Assembly (NCBI GenBank): GCA_951799445.1
Contig: OX637297.1
Coordinates: forward strand, 5,828,001-5,892,000
DNA length: 64,000 bases
Direction of reading: 5' to 3'
Source: Pseudisothecium myosuroides
Taxonomy: Eukaryota > Streptophyta > Bryopsida > Hypnales > Lembophyllaceae
A program made the translations under genes and the position numbers. How positions within the stretch are numbered: the stretch's first letter is position 1; each line of letters starts with the position of its first letter. Below the pieces are notes generated by a model. It did not search any database. It worked only from the letters and a program-made list of their open reading frames with translations, and was not told the origin of the DNA. This document shows, in pieces, positions 11,764 to 22,871 of the stretch.

Positions 11764-12963
11764 ATGCCTCCAAAAGGGTTTAACAATCCTTTTAAGAAAA
11801 GCACGAAAGGAAAACCTCAAGAATTCGATTTGGATGTTTACTTCGACGAGTTCAATGTGGCAATGGAAGGATGGCAGTACGAGACTGAGAAGGTTTGGAA
11901 TTGCACGATGTGCAAAAAATATGTCAAAATGTCGCACATTGCCAAACTATGGCCAATGAGTCAAGACTTAGAGAGAAATGTCAAGCGTTGGGAAGGCCCC
12001 ATGAAGACGTGCAAGAGTGAACATTTCGTACGGAGATATGAAGAAATTTGGGCAGCTTCAAATCTAGCTGCCTCCAAGCCCAAAATCATGAACTACTCTA
12101 CCATGGCTATGGTTTGGGCGGAGATTGTATTGCAGAAAGACGTAGACTGGCGTACGGTGATAGGGATGAACAAGGAGACCAAAATGACTTGTGATTCAGC
12201 CGTGGTACTTAGCAGTTGAAAAAGGCAAAGCGATTGTCTGCCAGCTTGGTCTAATCGTGGTCAATTCGGCAATCCTACTTGGCCAATGCGAGATGCAGAG
12301 GACAGTGATGATGAAGATGATGAGGAGGCCTCATTACCGTTGCCACCTCCACCTCCAGAAAGACATGAACGCCGAGACTAGCGTGACAACATAGAATACG
12401 AGAATCAAATGCAAGAAGCGCTCAGGAGAAGTGTAGAGGATTACGGTCCACCACGTAGGCACCACGAATCATCACATGATTCCCATTGTCATCAAGATGC
12501 AGGTCCCCCACAACATAGAGGAGGAAGTTCACGGTCCAATCGTGACCTCGGAGACGACTCAGAAGAGTTTCCAAATGTCGAAGGAGGCTTCTTAGACCCA
12601 AGGAACGTGGACTTGAGGAGTTCACAACATGGCGGATCGCAGTATTATCCAACAACAGGAGGATCCTATGGAAACCCAAGTTATCCAGACTACAGTGGTT
12701 CTCAATACGGCGGCTCACAGTATTATTGTGGAACGGAAGGACATGATTTGTATGGGCCTCATGGAAGCTCATTTTATAGTGGATCAAGTCATGGAAGAAC
12801 TATAGGGTCTGAAGAAAATGCTCCAATTCCACCTCCAACTTTTGGAGGGCCTTACTATGACAATTATGCCCCCGGAGGACAATCAAGCGGATATGGGCCA
12901 CATGGTGACTCCGGTTCTGCACGGAAAAGTCAGAAAGATGATAGCAGTTCTGACTCGGAATGA
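11764..12963 (+). pseudogene. CKKYVKM-domain protein with Gly/Ser/Tyr-rich tail, two in-frame stops
   Basis: A single 399-codon frame from ATG 11764 to TGA 12961-12963, interrupted only by TGA at 12217-12219 (codon 152) and TAG at 12379-12381 (codon 206). Residues about 35-145 match the first part of the minus-strand gene at 7734: WNCTMCKKYVKMSHIAKLWP against WSFKLCKKYVKMYHIGKLWP, then C..HFV, and MNYSTMAMVWAEIVLQ against INYSLACMVYAELVLP. Next come an acidic run (DSDDEDDEEA), a Pro-rich run (LPLPPPPP), and a Gly/Ser/Tyr-rich low-complexity tail (repeated GSQYGGSQYY-like units) of the kind seen in prion-like proteins. Function unknown. It shares a divergent promoter region with the RING unit. 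The stops make it a likely pseudogene. Confidence 0.65.
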
Positions 12964-13190
12964 AGTATAGTACGATTGAAAATATTGAAGATGCTCGTAC
13001 TATTGGTTTGAAGTCGCTTTTTGTAGTTTGCAATGGAGTTCTATTTTGTTAGGAAGTGAAATCCTATGGATTATATGTGATTGCAGCTTTTTTGTGAGTA
13101 CGGTAGTACTTATTGTCTACATATTTTACATAGGAATTGCCCTACACAATCAATGTGTTGATTGTGTTCATATTTTGAATCAAGTTTTGT

Positions 13191-13196
13191 AATAAA
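13191..13196 (+). terminator. Candidate polyadenylation signal
   Basis: AATAAA about 230 bases after the stop of the Gly/Ser/Tyr-rich gene, in AT-rich DNA. A plausible near-upstream poly(A) element, not proof of transcription. Confidence 0.3.
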
Positions 13197-13239
13197 TCAT
13201 GGACTTTTATTCAATACGGTGTACAACTCTAAAATTCTA

Positions 13240-15075
13240 AAATTAGTATGTGAATAGGAAATTAGGAATGTGAAATTCTATGTACTTATGGATTTATGGT
13301 GATTTGTTGTACCTAGAAATTGGTGCAAATGTACAAATGAGATTATGAGAACCTTCATGGACTGGCACTCAAGCATAACACTATTGAGTCATTCAACTTA
13401 CCTAATCCACATTCAAACAAAGTTAGTTTTATCAAGTGAATTGAAATCCATTATAAAGAATGAATATAGGAAAAATTAGTCCCTAAAGGTCCTTCACTAT
13501 GTTTTCATTAAAAATGTTAAAATGCTCCAAAACTGCCATTTATAATATAAGTACCAAATTTCTGAAGAAAAACATTTTTGAACCTATTTAACCGTAGGAT
13601 CTTGTAGTATAGTAGTTTAAAAAGACGTGGAGAATTTTTGAAAAGAATCCACCGTGTAGATTGCAAGATCTTTGTGTTTGCACTTGCAGAAGTGCCATTT
13701 TTCATTTTTGGGACCCTGCTGAAATCCGGGCAGCTATAGTTTAGTAGGTCAGATTTTCATGAAATCAAAGACAAAATGATTTTTGCTTCAAACTTTCTTT
13801 ATTAGTGACAAGTTGTTCACATGTTTGAATACTCTCAAATCATTTGGAATTGTTTAACATATAGAAGAATATTAGTAAGTGCAAATGTGGTATGAGGTAG
13901 ACAATAATGCAAAGTAATAAAGTATTAATAGTTTATTTATACAATTGAAAAACGGCAATCCCAAATTTCCAATGGTTGAAATGTTGAAATACACAATGTA
14001 CATTCTATCAATTTTTTTTTCCAATAGTATTGAAAATTGAATTAAATATAGGACTTCAAACTATTAAAAGTTTATTTTATAGTAGAAAGTCCCAAATTGC
14101 CCGCAAACTAAAGATCCTCAAAACTTTGGACTCACTATGCCTTGTAAAATAATTTGGGCCCTAAAAAATCAAATCTAACTCACCAAAATCCTAAACCCCA
14201 AAAATTCATAATTCTCCAAGAAAAAGGCCGGTCCTTAACTCCTTAAGGGGTTGAAATATTCACAAAGGATATTCAAATTTATAAAAAAAAAATGAAAAAA
14301 TATTTAAATCCTTTCAAATAGTCAAGTGACTGCTATGTAACAAGATGTTAAATGAGTGTAGGGGGATAATAAATTAATAATATAGGAATCTAAAAAGCAT
14401 TATTTAATAGCCTCATGTGAGATTGTAAGGATACACGTAGTGGATGTCTCCATGATTTTTTTAAAATTTCATTTCAATTCTCTTGAAGGATGCCTATATT
14501 TTGTTTTACATTCTTTTTTTAATTAATTTCAATATCCTTCAAGGATACTTAAGTTACATTCCGGTTTCAATTTTTTTTTCCTTTGTATTCATTATTCAAT
14601 ATAAAATTACAAAATGTCTTGCTTGCCTCCAAAATCAAGCACGATCCTGAAAAGATTAATGTGGAAAACACCTCGAAGGTTGAAGGTTGTGCCTCCAAAT
14701 TCCTAAATGAGTGCCAAATAAGCGCATTTTTTCATAAGTTCACGGAGTGCATTATGATTTCTGAATTGAATTACTGCACCTAAAAAATCATGGAATTAAA
14801 ATCATCATACATGGTAAAAAGGGAACAAGCTGAACACACAAATGGTTGGTGAAGGAGGACCTACCCCTCTATTGCACGCTTGCACCCTCACAAAAATGAA
14901 TGTCAAAAATGCTCTCTATGAAACCATCTTGTGCCATTTGAATTTTACATTTCATGACCCATTGAAATCCTCATTCAGAGTCTGGGATTGCAAATTAGAA
15001 TTCAGAATTTGCCCGAAACAAGGTATGTGAAAAACTAAAAATTTAAAGTTTTAAGCGTTTAGGGTAAAATTAAAA
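13240..15075. other. AT-rich intergenic DNA
   Basis: No convincing coding frames; small open frames near 14583 and 14842 look like chance. The sequence just before 15090 leads directly into the next GTCCG array. Confidence 0.4.
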
Positions 15076-15089
15076 AAAGGGTAAGACAG

Positions 15090-15310
15090 TATGGGCGGAC
15101 TGGCAAACCAGCGGCCGTCGGACGGACCAGCGGACGAGTGGGCGGACGGGCGTACAGGCGGACGGACGAGCGGATGGCCTCTCGTCCACCTCGTCCGCGC
15201 CGTCCGATCGGGCGGACGCTTTTAGGGTCCGCCCGATCGGACTTGCGGACGAGGCAGACAGGGAGGCCGTCCGCCTCTTATATAAGGGCGGGCGGGCCGT
15301 TCGCAAGTCA
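15090..15310 (+). promoter_or_regulatory. GTCCG array E with TATA box, promoter of the kinase-like unit
   Basis: G-rich on this strand at first (GGGCGGACGGGCGTACAGGC) and then mixed, including GTCCGATCGGGCGGACG, a core similar to GTCCGATCGGGACA in array D. A TATA box (TTATATAAGG, 15279-15288) follows, then GGGCGGGCGGGC. The kinase-like frame begins with ATG at 15464, about 185 bases further on. Array-TATA-ATG spacing resembles the unit at 11311. Confidence 0.55.
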
Positions 15311-15463
15311 CTTTTGTCTTCCCCCTTGCTTCATTGGTTGCAAGAGTGAGCGGAGAGCTTGGTGGTTCGCCCCTCCATTGGCTCCTCTCTTTGGGAAGAT
15401 AAAAGTGCAATATTTTGGGGGAACTTTTGTCATTTTTTTGCAGGAAAGTAATCCTTGCTCAAG

Positions 15464-16972
15464 ATGCCGAGGACAAGGAAGGCTGCAAAGGGAAGAGGGG
15501 TTGTGCCCCCTTCTCAATCTGCTAAAGACTATTCGTCAGAGAGTTGCAAGAATTACATGGTTCAATGTATCGTTGCATTCTACGAGACGGAGACTACGAC
15601 GAACTTGGATTCCAAGTACGTTCGATATGGAGAGGAGTGCGTTGAAAAATTCAAAGCGGACATGAAAGACAAGATGTTGGAGGCTTTGAACAAGCTGTAG
15701 TGGTATCACGAACAAGATAAGCGCGACTTTCAGGACTGGTTGGATAAACGAGCTCACGATGCACTATGGAATTCTAACGTAATGATAAAGAAATTTGGGA
15801 TGGTGCATCGTGCAAATGATGAAGCATTTCACCAGGTTGTTTTGAGAGCAGACATGTTCATAATGAGGTGTAAACCATTTGCTAAGAAGCGAAACAGAGA
15901 GGGGTCAATGGGTTGGTGGAATAGTGCGCCTGGAGTTGCACAAATGCAAAACACATGTCGCCATCTAATAGCGCTTCCGGAAACAGCGAGGATATTTGCT
16001 GTAGATAACAAAATATTGCGGGGTGGCTATGCAACCATTCGGAAGGTGCGAATTGAAGGATGCGCCGAGATTCAAGCGTTTTGGGAGTTCGCAGCGAAGA
16101 CGTCTCTTCAAGAAGGCCGAAGATCAGAACTTGCGAAGCTGGAACATAATACCGAGTCAATGGCTGTGCGTATTCCACACAATGGAGTGATACGGTTTTT
16201 GGCCGTCCACACGACAAAAAATGAAGGCTACATGTATTGGTGGAATGGCGGTAATTTGCGAGAAATGTTGAGAATGGATAACAATTATCCGGACAACATA
16301 TTCATTCAAATTGCATATGACCCCAAGGTTACTAGTGAAGAAGTCATTGCTGCTCACCATCTCAAACGCTGGAGAGTGAAGTGGACGGAGCTTGCTTGGG
16401 CATTGCTACATATTATGAATGCAGTGCATGGTGCAGGACATCTCCACAACGACATTTCTCCGGACAATATCTTGTTTCATTTTCCTGAAGATGAATCATT
16501 GGTTTACATTGGAGTCTGCGACTGGGGGATGACTACAACTATTATTGCCCCCCAAAAGTCATTGTATACATACACATCCACAACTGAATGAGACAAAAAT
16601 TTGAGTAGGAGGTGGTGGGTGGATCCAGCGATTACATATGTGCATAGAGAAGGTGCAGATGTCGAGAATGTACCCAACTTATCTAAGCTATCCGAGGAGT
16701 TTGCTATCGGTGAAATAGCTATGAAGATCAATGCATCATGCATGCCAGAGGCTTACCACAAATTGCAAGGGCGTAAAAGCAATATGCATGAGAGATACCA
16801 ACATCACGAACTCGGATCCGTATTCCAACTTTATTTGAAGAGATTTTGTGTGCACGGCGCAGAGGGTTCAGAACGTGCAAGAGGTCATAATAGTTTGGCG
16901 GAAGTCATTACACGGTTTACTTCATCGCACAATTGGCCTATACCGGATGAACATTTCCGCCGATTATATTGA
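15464..16972 (+). pseudogene. Divergent protein-kinase-like frame with two in-frame stops
   Basis: One 502-codon frame from ATG 15464 to TGA 16970, broken only by TAG at 15698-15700 and TGA at 16589-16591. After about 180 unrecognised residues comes a kinase-like fold: a Gly-loop-like LRGGYATIRKV, a candidate ATP lysine in EFAAKT, a hinge-like MYWWNGGNLREML, a catalytic loop HNDISPDN (for the usual HRDxxxxN), and CDWGM in place of DFG. After the TGA the C-lobe continues (RRWWVDPAI near the APE position, EEFAIGEIAMKI like helix F). Catalytic Asp, Asn and metal Asp are present, so an ancestor could have been active. It is flanked by GTCCG arrays on both sides (15090 and 17815), suggesting mobile cargo. 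The family assignment is by motif only. Confidence 0.65.
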
Positions 16973-17439
16973 GTTTTTACGACATAATGTAGGATTATAG
17001 GAGTATGCAATATTTATAGACGCAATTGCACATTGTATTATGTGCACGGATGGTATATACTATATACGGACTTATGCGGCATGCGCACTATTTTTATCTT
17101 CACTACATGTCTATGTAATTTCAGTTGCATGTGCATTTTGCAATTGATGACTATTTTTTCATTGATAATGAAAGCTTCACATGTAGACAGAACTGTAATA
17201 TTTTAGGAGCAAAAACACATATATATATGTTGACATTTTGCAATTTTTTGGGGCTGTCCGCGGCACGTTGAATTGAGTTGTAGGCTTTTTGTGGTATAAC
17301 TTTTGTTTCCGAGCACCAATTGAATTATAAATTATACTCCCACGATTCCACGAAGCGAATCAGTTTTCCTATCTTATCAAAAAAATTCAAAAAATTTCAA
17401 TAAAAAATGAGGTCATTAGGTCATAAGAACACGCCCGAA
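16973..17439. other. 3' flank of the kinase-like unit
   Basis: AT-rich, no gene seen. It probably includes the 3' untranslated region. Confidence 0.3.
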
Positions 17440-17565
17440 AATGAAGTTCTTACTCGTTCTCTCTTCATTGACCAGTCTTTTGGCTTGGCTGTTTTGTATG
17501 TGGTTTCTTTTTTAATGCAGTGGGTTTTTCCCATTTGTTCAAAAAATAAATAAAAATAAGAACAC
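17440..17565 (+). mobile_element. LINE 3' tail, 5'-truncated copy
   Basis: CTCTTCATTGACCAG, TTGGCTTGGCTGTTTTGTAT and the following A-rich end match the 3' end of the LINE at about 60050-60160. This is a short dead-on-arrival insertion showing that the LINE family has several copies. Confidence 0.55.
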
Positions 17566-17814
17566 GCCCAAAATCTGAATTGTCCATTTGTCCCCCAAGG
17601 GGATAATGGGATATTAGGGTTTAACCCCTAAAGGACCAAGGTGCATTTTTTGGCAACATAGCTTTCTTGGGTAGGTGCATGTGGGCAGAGATTTCTATAT
17701 TTTTGGCCCAGATTTTAATACAAGGTGCAGACGAGGAATATCTTTCATGTGCACAAATTTCAGGACATTTGGAAATACGAGTCAAAAGTTATAGACAAAT
17801 ACGTAGTTTGTTTT

Positions 17815-18060
17815 TCAACTCGGGCAGTCCGAGCAGATCTGAAACCGCCTGTCCGCCCCGTCCGCCCCTGTCCGCTCCGTTCGCCCACCTGTTCGACCGT
17901 CCGCCCGTCTGCCCCATCCGCCCGTCCACCCCGTCCGCCTACCTGTCCGCCCGTCCGCTGAACGGGGCCGTCCGCCTTTGTAGTTTTGGTCTATATCTCC
18001 GAACGCTCCAAAATGGGCGGTCGTGGACGTTGGACGTCCGGACGTCCGTGCATCCCTGCT
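17815..18060. repeat. GTCCG-rich array F
   Basis: C-rich array (CCGTCCGCCCGTCTGCCCCA and similar) ending in GGACGTCCGGACGTCCG near 18037. It lies beyond the kinase-like unit and directly next to the 3' end of the CACTA transposase frame. It may close the kinase-bearing element, or have inserted into the CACTA gene. A TATA-like run (GTCTATATCTCC, 17990) is present. Confidence 0.5.
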
Positions 18061-18082
18061 CAATAAGCCATTTCTTCAAAAC

Positions 18083-21000
18083 TTACTCTTGCATTGTGTC
18101 TAGGCAAGTGGAGTTATTCAATACAAAGGAATGGGCCCAGTCACTTTCTTCAGTGGATAAATTCCGAATCTTGTATGCTGTGCACGTCACCTCGCCAATG
18201 TCTTCAGGCTCTTCATCCGCGTCCCATATACGTTTCCCTGTTGATTCACATTCTAGAATATATTCCGTCGATAGACCAAGAGTTGTCTCCATTGCAGTGC
18301 CAGTTGCCATGCACCCTTCAGGTCGAGCCTTGTTCCTCACATATGATTTCATATACTTCATGTATCTCTCCATAGGATACATCCAACGGTTGTGAACTGG
18401 TCCGCACAACTGCAATTCTTCGACCAAGTGCACTAGCAAGTGCGTCATTGGGTCAAAAAAAGATGGAGGAAAATATTGCTCTAGCAAGCAGATTGTAATA
18501 GCCACTTCTTCATGCATAATTTCTAGCAATGTCGGATCAAGTTGTTTGGAACACATTTTCTAGAATACACAACTGAGCTGCACTATAACTTTTACAATTC
18601 GGTTAGGTAGTAAGCCTCGAATGCAAATAGGAAGCAATTGCTAAACAAGTACATGGTAATCATGACTCTTGAGGCCATGTAGAGTGCCGTAAGGGCCTAC
18701 TCTTGACTTCAAATTTGACATGTACCCTGTTGGCGCTCTGATGCTGCTCAATCTCTCAATTAATTTCCTCTTGTTTTCTTTTGACAGAATATAAGGAGCC
18801 GTAGGAATGTGAAAACTAGTTAGCGGCGGCTTTGTAGGACGAATGTGCAGATTTCTTTTACAACCACTTTCCTCCATGTCTTTCCGAACCGCTGGACTCT
18901 CTTTCAATCCAAGCACGGTATTCAAAAGATTTTCCACAATGTTCTTTTCACAGTGCATTACGTCTAATACGTGTCTTATCAAAAGTTTCTGCATTGGTAA
19001 ATCAAGCACTTAATATTAGAATAATATATAGAAGGTATTCACACGAAGAATTGTCAAGCAATGATCTACTTCAAATCAAAAGATAGCATACATGGATGAA
19101 TGACAAATTCAGCACCCAAAATTAAAATTAATTTGTATAAGGCATTCACACAAACAACTATTGGCCAATGGTCACCTTCAACTCAATAAAAAGGATGCAT
19201 AGTTGAACATGACATTCACTACTTTGGTGCAATTTAAGTGAAGTAACGAGTAAACATATGAAAACCAAACAACATGAACTTCACTTACATCCCAGTAAGG
19301 CAATTTGAACAATGCCGCATTCCGTTTCACCCCATGATGTTTCACAGGGTCATTGTCGCTCCTTGGTGCTCCTCCGTTCAATAACCACCTCTCTCTAGAC
19401 TCGCCTTGTCTTTGATGCTCCTTGCCAGACACTCTACTAGGCTTCAGTTGATGCTCTTGTTTCCCGTTAAATGATTTCGACATGAATCTGAAAGGGTGGT
19501 CAGGAGGCAAGAACCGTTGATGCCCTTGGCTGAGGCCCTTGGAAGATATTCTTCCTTAAACTCTTGGAGAGTCGTGAATCAACATTGGGTCCACATATGG
19601 GACAACCTTGATAGCCCTTAGTGGCACAACCAGATATCAAACCGTATCCAGGATAGTCATGAATGGTCTAGAGGAGCATTGCTTGAAGTGTGAACCTATT
19701 GGCATGTGGACTCTCAGACATGTCAACCGCAGGCACACCATCCCATAACAATAGTAGCTCGTCCAGTAGAGGTTCCATGTACACGTCAATGTTAGTTGAT
19801 TTCACTGACTCTTTGCCAGGAATCAACAAGGAAAGCATGACAAAAAACCTCTTTGTAACCATCCAACCCGGTAAGTTATAATTCAAAAGAAATACCGGCC
19901 ATGTGGAATGCCTAGTACTCTTATCCGCGAAGGGGTTCATTCCGTCCAAGGCTAATCCAAGCTTGACATTGGTATTGCTATCAAAAAATGAGGCGTCAAT
20001 GTTCTTGACGTGCTTCCACGCAGGACTGTCAAGAACCGACCGCATTTTACCATCAGTGGACACATTCTTGTCATGCCACTTCATCAGTGATGCTATATCT
20101 CGACAACGGTACATTCTAAGAAGCCTAGGTATCAACGGAAAGTGGCGAAGAACTTTCACTGGAATGGAATTGCTACCGGCAACATATCTGGAGAAGTTGC
20201 ACTTCGGACGTTCAAAAAGGTTTCCTTTGTCTTTCCAAAAGAAGACGCATCCATTTCTGCAAGCATGGATGGTATTGAAGGAAAGACCCAACCGATCAAT
20301 ATAGCGACGTGCTTCATGTCTTGTTTTTGGTAAAGTATTAGATGGGGGTAAAATATCTAATCTTAAGAAGGACAACAATTCGTCCATGAAGGAATTGCTC
20401 ACATTGTGAAGGTGCGCTAAATTCATTAAAACGAGCACGCAAGCGAGCGTGGACATTTTCGACCCACGGTACAAAGGTACCTGAGTTTCCTTAAGCCAAT
20501 TCTCCATGTCGGGGTCAATGGAAAAATTGTCATCCTCTGGTGCATCTCGGTTGCCTTCTTCATCAGTGTCGTTGTTGAATGTGAAACCTTGTCGTCGTTC
20601 ATCAACTTGGTGAAACCATTCACTTGTAAGTCGATGAAACTCAAATCCTTCGTCAATATTATCAATTGCTGCCATGTTGTCGTCATCGTTGGCGTCTGTT
20701 GAAGGAATTTGGGAGTCAGAGTGTCCGCATTGCTTTGCATCTGAGTCCTCTGGCTGTACAAATTATAAAAATGAGAATGCGTAATTGCAACAACAGCATG
20801 AGAACATCTTACATGAAAAAGAAAGAGGGAAACACGAAAATCATTGAACACAAGTTTCTCTCATCGAAGAATGCAACTGCTGCCTTCCTTTGTCCTTGTT
20901 TGATTTATACGTTCCCTTCAACAAGTTACTTGAGTACAACATCTAGTGCAGTCATTTGTAAAATGGTTTTCTAGGGTTTGAAGGATACGAGAAGAAATCA

Positions 21001-21511
21001 GCGCTTGCTAACTCATGATGTCAATGAGTAGGTGGGGTCAGGTTGTTTGAAAGAATGCAACTTTTAAATAAAAAGAAAAAAAAGAAGTGTGTCATTTCAG
21101 CTAATGCAGTAGAGCTTGCAATTGACTACTCTATAAACTGCATTGCACAGATGCGAAGGAAAAAGATTGATCCAAAGATTTCAACTAATAGTGAACAAGA
21201 ATGTAATTTGGCATTGGATAAGGATTCAGTGAAAACAATGAAGCGGCCAGCGTCACGAACTAGTAAGAGCAGACGTCATGCAGAGGATTACTTACCAACA
21301 TGGAGTGCGTCAAAGTTGGGTCCCTCCCCTGCCGTCTTAGGTGCATTTCAATTGTAAGTTGGAAGACTGGTCGCCCACCGCCCTTGCACTGAGTGCAAGG
21401 GCACTTGTAACTCTCTATTCCTTGCTCATTAGCTCGAGAGCGCTCCAGAGCGTTCAACGTGAGCGCGAGAAGTGAGAATCGAGGGTCGTTGCTGAAGATA
21501 TCTTCTTCCAT
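18083..21511 (-). pseudogene. CACTA (En/Spm) TNP2-type transposase, decayed
   Basis: Exon 1 (ATG 21511 to about 21296, then GTAAGT) holds the transposase-associated domain (YKCPCTQCKGGGRP). A second exon from about 20749 carries the Transposase_21 core: LALDGMNPFADKSTRHSTWP, YNLPGWM, IDVYMEPLLDELLLLWDGV, then TIHDYPGYGLISG after a TAG at 19668-19670. A frame change near 19505 leads to the segment ending LFKLPYW; an intron-like gap is followed by RHVLDVMHCEKN (18641-19009), two TAGs (18641-18643 and 18560-18562), and a DUF4218 domain (FPPSFFDPMTHLLVHLVEEL, GPVHNRWMYPMERY). The frame stops at 18083, just before a GTCCG array, possibly at a GTAAGT donor, so the end may be missing. This enzyme class mobilises elements with CACTA ends. 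Confidence 0.88.
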
Positions 21512-22869
21512 GGCAATGGGTGAAAGGGGAAAAAAGTATGCAGACCAGTATTTGGTGAGCTCTGATGGGAAGCAGACTCTGTGCTATGTGCAGAGAAAAA
21601 AAAGAAAAAATGAAGACCTAATCTTATTATTTCGACAAAGACATAGTTCTTCCACTTCTCAACATAAATATGTATTTATATTCTAAATATAGAATGAATT
21701 GTATTTTTATCAAGCACATCGTCCTCTTACTTCGATTGCTATAAACAAGAGGGACTACGTGGGTCTTATGTCAAGACGGTGTTCTATGTAGGTGTCTCTA
21801 GAGAGCCAGCAGTGGTTTGTACGCTAGTGTCCTATCTTAATTGAAGTATGTAATCATGAAAACTTCTACTGTAACGATAGTTTAAGATGGGGTTGGCAGG
21901 TTCTACTATTTTCATTCAAGGAAGATTTATTGTAAGTGTAGGTAGGCGTTGATGTCTCTACAGTAGGTGCAAAGAGTGACGGTGCCAAATTGATTATAGT
22001 TGGAGCAAGCCTGAGGTGGGAGTATGGAGTTCAAAGAGGATTTGCTATTGTATGAAGATGTCCGAACTAAGAACATAGAGCGCAACGACAAGATGATGCA
22101 GGCTTTAGGGTTGCTTCCACTCAGATAATGTCTTTTTTTTCCAAGGAATGCGATTGAGTTTAACTAGACAGTATTGAGTTGTTCAATTGCAATGTCTTCT
22201 CATGAAAGAATAGTCATTATTGTCAGTTGTAGTTTCAAATTTACAGGCAAAAGTGTTGGGCGTTCAGGATAGAGGACGATTTAATAAAAATATTGCGTTC
22301 TACTTTGAAGCTAGCAATCTTTATGTTCGCTGAGTAGTTTTCAAGAAGTTGGCACAAAACTAGTAAGCTCGGTTGCCTTTGCTTGCAAACGAAGAGACGG
22401 CAAAAATGTGGATGGTGATGGATAAGTGAAGAGGGAGTTTCGATTTCTATAATTGTACAGTACATGTGGACTTTTTTGGCCAAAAATAGCAAAATGAGTT
22501 GTGGTCCAAAAGGTCCTTCACAAATCATTCCATTTGTCAGGTGGAAGAAGTGCAGGCTGTGTAGCCGCCTTTAGCAGCAGCCGACCATGTGAGCCTTCAA
22601 TGCTTGCACCTAATTTAGGATATCCTTAATCAGCATGGTTGTTTTTTAGCGGAGACAAGTGTTTTTCCATTAAGTTTGTAGTAGGTGTAGCGTAAATTTA
22701 TCATGATTAACAGTTGGCTACTTCTAAGTTGATTGCTACGTTTTGCCAGATTCATGACTCTTATTGCCCTCACTTTGTCAGGGGAAGGCCGAGTCCCTTA
22801 TAATAGAACGATCAGAGGAAAAAAAATACTAAGATGAAAAAGGAATTTCAAGAGGACCTGTTTTACTGT
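21512..22869. other. Divergent promoter region of the CACTA element
   Basis: Between the first exon of the minus-strand transposase and the plus-strand TNPA-like gene. No convincing gene; it probably holds both promoters and leaders. Confidence 0.35.
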
Positions 22870-22871
22870 AT

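Noticed and set aside
11288..11959. Long Pro/Ser/Arg-rich open frames over the GTCCG arrays (also near 15138 and 17667)
   Set aside because: GC-rich repeats lack stops in several frames on both strands. Their translations are simple repeats that run across the TATA box and into another frame of the real gene.
11764..12219. Classical zinc finger in the CKKYVKM domain
   Set aside because: The CxxC seen in the plus-strand protein is not kept in the minus-strand paralogue (first Cys missing), so zinc binding is not supported.
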